From JBDTMC01 sp039934475 (GTDB lineage: Bacteria > Acidobacteriota > Terriglobia > Bryobacterales > Bryobacteraceae), in contig JBDTMC010000407.1 of assembly GCA_039934475.1 (NCBI GenBank), positions 1 to 7,190 on the forward strand: a stretch of 7,190 bases of DNA, given 5' to 3'. This document shows, piece after piece, positions 5,193 to 7,190 of this stretch (positions within the stretch are counted from its first letter, which is position 1; each line of letters starts with the position of its first letter). The position numbers and the translations under genes are program-made. The notes under the pieces are model-generated. The model searched no databases. It saw only the letters and a program-made list of their open reading frames with translations, and was not told where the DNA came from.

Positions 5193-6613
5193 TGCTTGCG
5201 GCGAGCCGCCCTCTTGACGGGCGTGGCGCCGCCAGTGGCCGCGTTGAGACTAGTGGCAGGCACTTCGTCAGTGCGCTTGCGAAGCAACTCCGCGCCCACG
5301 GCCAGGCTGCCGATGGAGGAGAAACAGCTCGACAGTGGGTCAAACTCGCAACGGCAGGATTTCAGCCGAAGGTTCTTGCCGTCCCACTTCACGAATCCCA
5401 GCGGCGCGTAGTGATGTTCAATGCCTTCAGCGGGCTCGAATTGTGATACTCCGTTCTGCTTTGGCCATTCAATATCGCCCGTCGCCACGCGGGCCGGAAT
5501 GAGCCAGTAGTCTCCGATCACGTATTGTCCTGCGGCCTGGAACTGTATCTGAATTCCATCCTCCAGATCGATCCAGGCGGGGTCGGTAGGGGAGGATTCC
5601 GTAACCGGCACAGCGCCGGCCGAAAGCAGGATGTCGCCAATTTGTTTCTGGTCCCAACGTCGCACCTTGGGGTCGACCAGAGTTTCGCTCCAGGAGGGGA
5701 GCACAGCGGCCGGATCGACGGAAAGTGCCGCGCCCTCCACTTTGGTGAGCTGCACCAAAACGCCCGGCTGGCCCAGCAGGTCGTCGGCTTCAGTTGTAAT
5801 TTCCACCCAGCAGCCGGCGACGAAACCGCGACCGGTGGAGACGATCAGGTTCTGACCTTCGGAGCCCAGCCACGAGGCGGCTACACTGCCATTCTCGCGG
5901 GACCATTTGAAGGTAGCTTGGGCGGCGTTCCCTCCATGGTGGACCTCCACCCGGTAGAGATGATTCTCCGTGCCGCGGTATTTGGCTTCAGGAGACAGCA
6001 CGCAGGGATCGCTGCTTTGATAACCGGGGTCGACTCGCGCGGCGAGGCCCGAGCCAAGGGGCATGAGGCCCGAAAGCGGGTCCGTACAGGCGGGCGTTAT
6101 CCCGGTTGTTGAATCGGCAACAGGCAGCGCCTTCACTTGCCACACGACCTGAGATCGCGAGCAGGTATCCGGACCTCCCAGCGCCACCTCGCGCATGGAA
6201 TCATCGTCGAGATAGGTAAGGTGGCGTTCCCACACGTCGAGATAAGCCCAGTACGTCTTGCCGGTCGCGTCAGCCATCTCTTTCACCAGGACATCATCTG
6301 CTGGCGCAGGGTAGTAGGGCTGTGCGGAATAGAGGCAGGTGTCCTGGTTTTCGATGAGAACACCGTCGACGTAATAGCGACCTCCGCCGATCATGAGCTT
6401 GCCATCCGCATTGGCACTCAACTGAAAGCCGCCGCCGACGGCGGGCGCCGCGTAGGGCCCGATGATGTCGGTAGCCAGCGTGCGCAGGTAGTGAAGCAGG
6501 ATGTCCGTTTGCTCATTCGGATCCGCATCAACGGTCACGCGGCCTTGTTGCATGAGGACCCGGCTATAGTGGTTGCGCGAGTCGAATGTCTTGCGTGTAA
6601 AATCGCCCTTCAT
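5189..6613 (-). CDS. DUF6519 domain-containing protein
   Basis: The 474-aa product opens MKGDFTRKTFDSRNHYSRVL followed by MQQGRVTVDADPNEQ and ILLHYLRTLATDIIGP, the hallmark N-terminus of DUF6519. Later blocks are GGGRYYVDGVLIENQ at 76-90, YWAYLDVWERHLTYLDD at 121-137, HLYRVEVHHGG at 218-228 and FKWSRENGSVAASW at 235-248. The final 20 or so residues are basic (VKRAARRKQ) and look disordered. I recall this domain from large multi-gene clusters that also encode phage-tail-like or beta-helix proteins, so a structural role is possible, but no function is established. The ATG at 6613 has AAGGAG (6626-6621) seven bases upstream and gives the conserved MKGDF start. It follows the upstream gene by 24 bases and overlaps DUF6734 by four, so all three are very likely one operon. 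No secretion signal is seen. Confidence 0.82.
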   Translation of the reverse strand: MKGDFTRKTFDSRNHYSRVLMQQGRVTVDADPNEQTDILLHYLRTLATDIIGPYAAPAVGGGFQLSANADGKLMIGGGRYYVDGVLIENQDTCLYSAQPYYPAPADDVLVKEMADATGKTYWAYLDVWERHLTYLDDDSMREVALGGPDTCSRSQVVWQVKALPVADSTTGITPACTDPLSGLMPLGSGLAARVDPGYQSSDPCVLSPEAKYRGTENHLYRVEVHHGGNAAQATFKWSRENGSVAASWLGSEGQNLIVSTGRGFVAGCWVEITTEADDLLGQPGVLVQLTKVEGAALSVDPAAVLPSWSETLVDPKVRRWDQKQIGDILLSAGAVPVTESSPTDPAWIDLEDGIQIQFQAAGQYVIGDYWLIPARVATGDIEWPKQNGVSQFEPAEGIEHHYAPLGFVKWDGKNLRLKSCRCEFDPLSSCFSSIGSLAVGAELLRKRTDEVPATSLNAATGGATPVKRAARRKQ

Positions 6614-6637
6614 AATCTAGCTCCTTGCCTTCGGTAC

Positions 6638-7190
6638 TCAGTTGGCGAAAATAATCGCCGCTTCCATTCCGGCCGGTGTAAATTCCTCCAGCCGGGTGCT
6701 GAGGATGGCCTCGCGCTGCGGCTGATACAAGTTGTGAAACGCGCCCATTTCGCTTTCGTCGCCGGCGCCGCGGGTGATCTCTTCGGCGCACGTGAGACCC
6801 AGCTGGGCATAGCCGGGATTGCCGTAGCGGGAAGACGTAAATTGCGGTAGTACGCGCTGCTTTTCGGCAACGATCGCGTTGTTCTGGAGGACTGGATCGC
6901 TCTGCTTATCCTTGGCCGACTGAATCACCATGTCGGGCTGGCAACGGTACCGTCTCGGGGTGCGGCAGCCAGCGGGTACATAACAGAAGCGCATGCACCC
7001 GATCTGGCGTCGAGCGACGTTCAAACAGTTGAGGAAGATGGAGTCTTCAGCCAGCTCGATGGCGTGCACGCCTATGATGCCGAACACGGTAATCCGCTTG
7101 ATGGTGAGCGTGGCATGCGCCACGGCAGAGCCCGGTGCGCCGATGGCCTCGCGCTCCGGGTCTGTCGCGTCTAGAATGCTATCCGTGATG
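6638..7190 (-). CDS. C-terminal part of a beta-helix-like protein, 5' end outside window
   Basis: The frame is open from the right edge to a TGA at 6640-6638, giving 183 residues. A GTG at 7123 is an internal codon, since the frame continues upstream with protein-like sequence (SILDATDPEREAIGAPGSAV). The first part alternates short hydrophobic strands (AHATLTIKRITVFGIIGVHA, IELAEDSIFLN) at about 20-residue spacing, like rungs of a right-handed beta-helix. A Cys- and Arg-rich segment follows (QIGCMRFCYVPAGCRTPRRY, then RCQPD). The closing part includes PQFTSSRYGNPGY, CAEEITRGAGDESEMGAFHN and YQPQREA. I recall this type of C-terminus beside DUF6519 genes, but no function is known to me. It is the first gene seen of the operon with DUF6519 and DUF6734. 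Confidence 0.75.
   Translation of the reverse strand, partial: ITDSILDATDPEREAIGAPGSAVAHATLTIKRITVFGIIGVHAIELAEDSIFLNCLNVARRQIGCMRFCYVPAGCRTPRRYRCQPDMVIQSAKDKQSDPVLQNNAIVAEKQRVLPQFTSSRYGNPGYAQLGLTCAEEITRGAGDESEMGAFHNLYQPQREAILSTRLEEFTPAGMEAAIIFAN

Noticed and set aside
5525..6850. Long plus-strand reading frames at 5525-6112 and 6137-6850
   Set aside because: They lie opposite the well-supported minus-strand DUF6519 gene and its upstream partner, have no family match and arise from GC-rich codon use on the other strand.
1..7190. CRISPR array, rRNA, intact insertion sequence or integrase
   Set aside because: I saw no regular spaced repeats, no rRNA-like sequence and no transposase or recombinase motifs in any frame.

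Overview
This looks like an accessory stretch of a moderately GC-rich bacterial chromosome. There is no rRNA, no complete tRNA and no housekeeping gene to fix the taxon. The mix of stand-alone toxin-antitoxin genes, a TIR protein, DIP1984 and a DUF6519/DUF6734 pair would suit a soil bacterium with a large genome, for example an acidobacterium such as the Solibacter group. That is a low-confidence guess from gene content.

Left part (1-1290, minus strand). A long reading frame that runs off the left edge encodes a TIR-domain protein of the NADase/defence type. It has no ATG start, but a strong ribosome-binding sequence sits at its beginning. A 44-codon ORF with its own ribosome-binding site lies just upstream. 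The next 700 bases (about 1290-2016) hold no intact gene, only a protein-like minus-strand fragment and several inverted repeats, including an 11-bp repeat enclosing 92 bp.

Middle (2017-3127, plus strand). An intact DUF433 antitoxin-like gene overlaps, by ATGA, the start of its usual partner, a DUF5615 PIN-like toxin. That partner is reduced to its two ends, so the antitoxin is apparently orphaned. Next comes a 152-aa DIP1984-family coiled-coil protein. Starting 20 bases after it is a sequence that can fold into a tRNA-like RNA: a perfect T-arm, two more hairpins and a closing stem, but no normal acceptor stem. The protein plus this candidate RNA is the most interesting part of the window. 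It recalls RNA-repair loci in which a tRNA-like RNA sits beside protein cofactors, here without any ligase in view.

Right part (3675-7190, minus strand). A complete vapBC toxin-antitoxin operon has a TTG-started vapC and operator-like inverted repeats in front of vapB. Upstream of it is a tightly packed operon reading leftward: the C-terminal end of a beta-helix-like protein, a DUF6519 protein, and a DUF6734 protein with a glycosyltransferase-like DxD motif. The last two are joined by an ATGA overlap. Their biochemical role is not known; the arrangement suggests that they are made together and act on the same structure.
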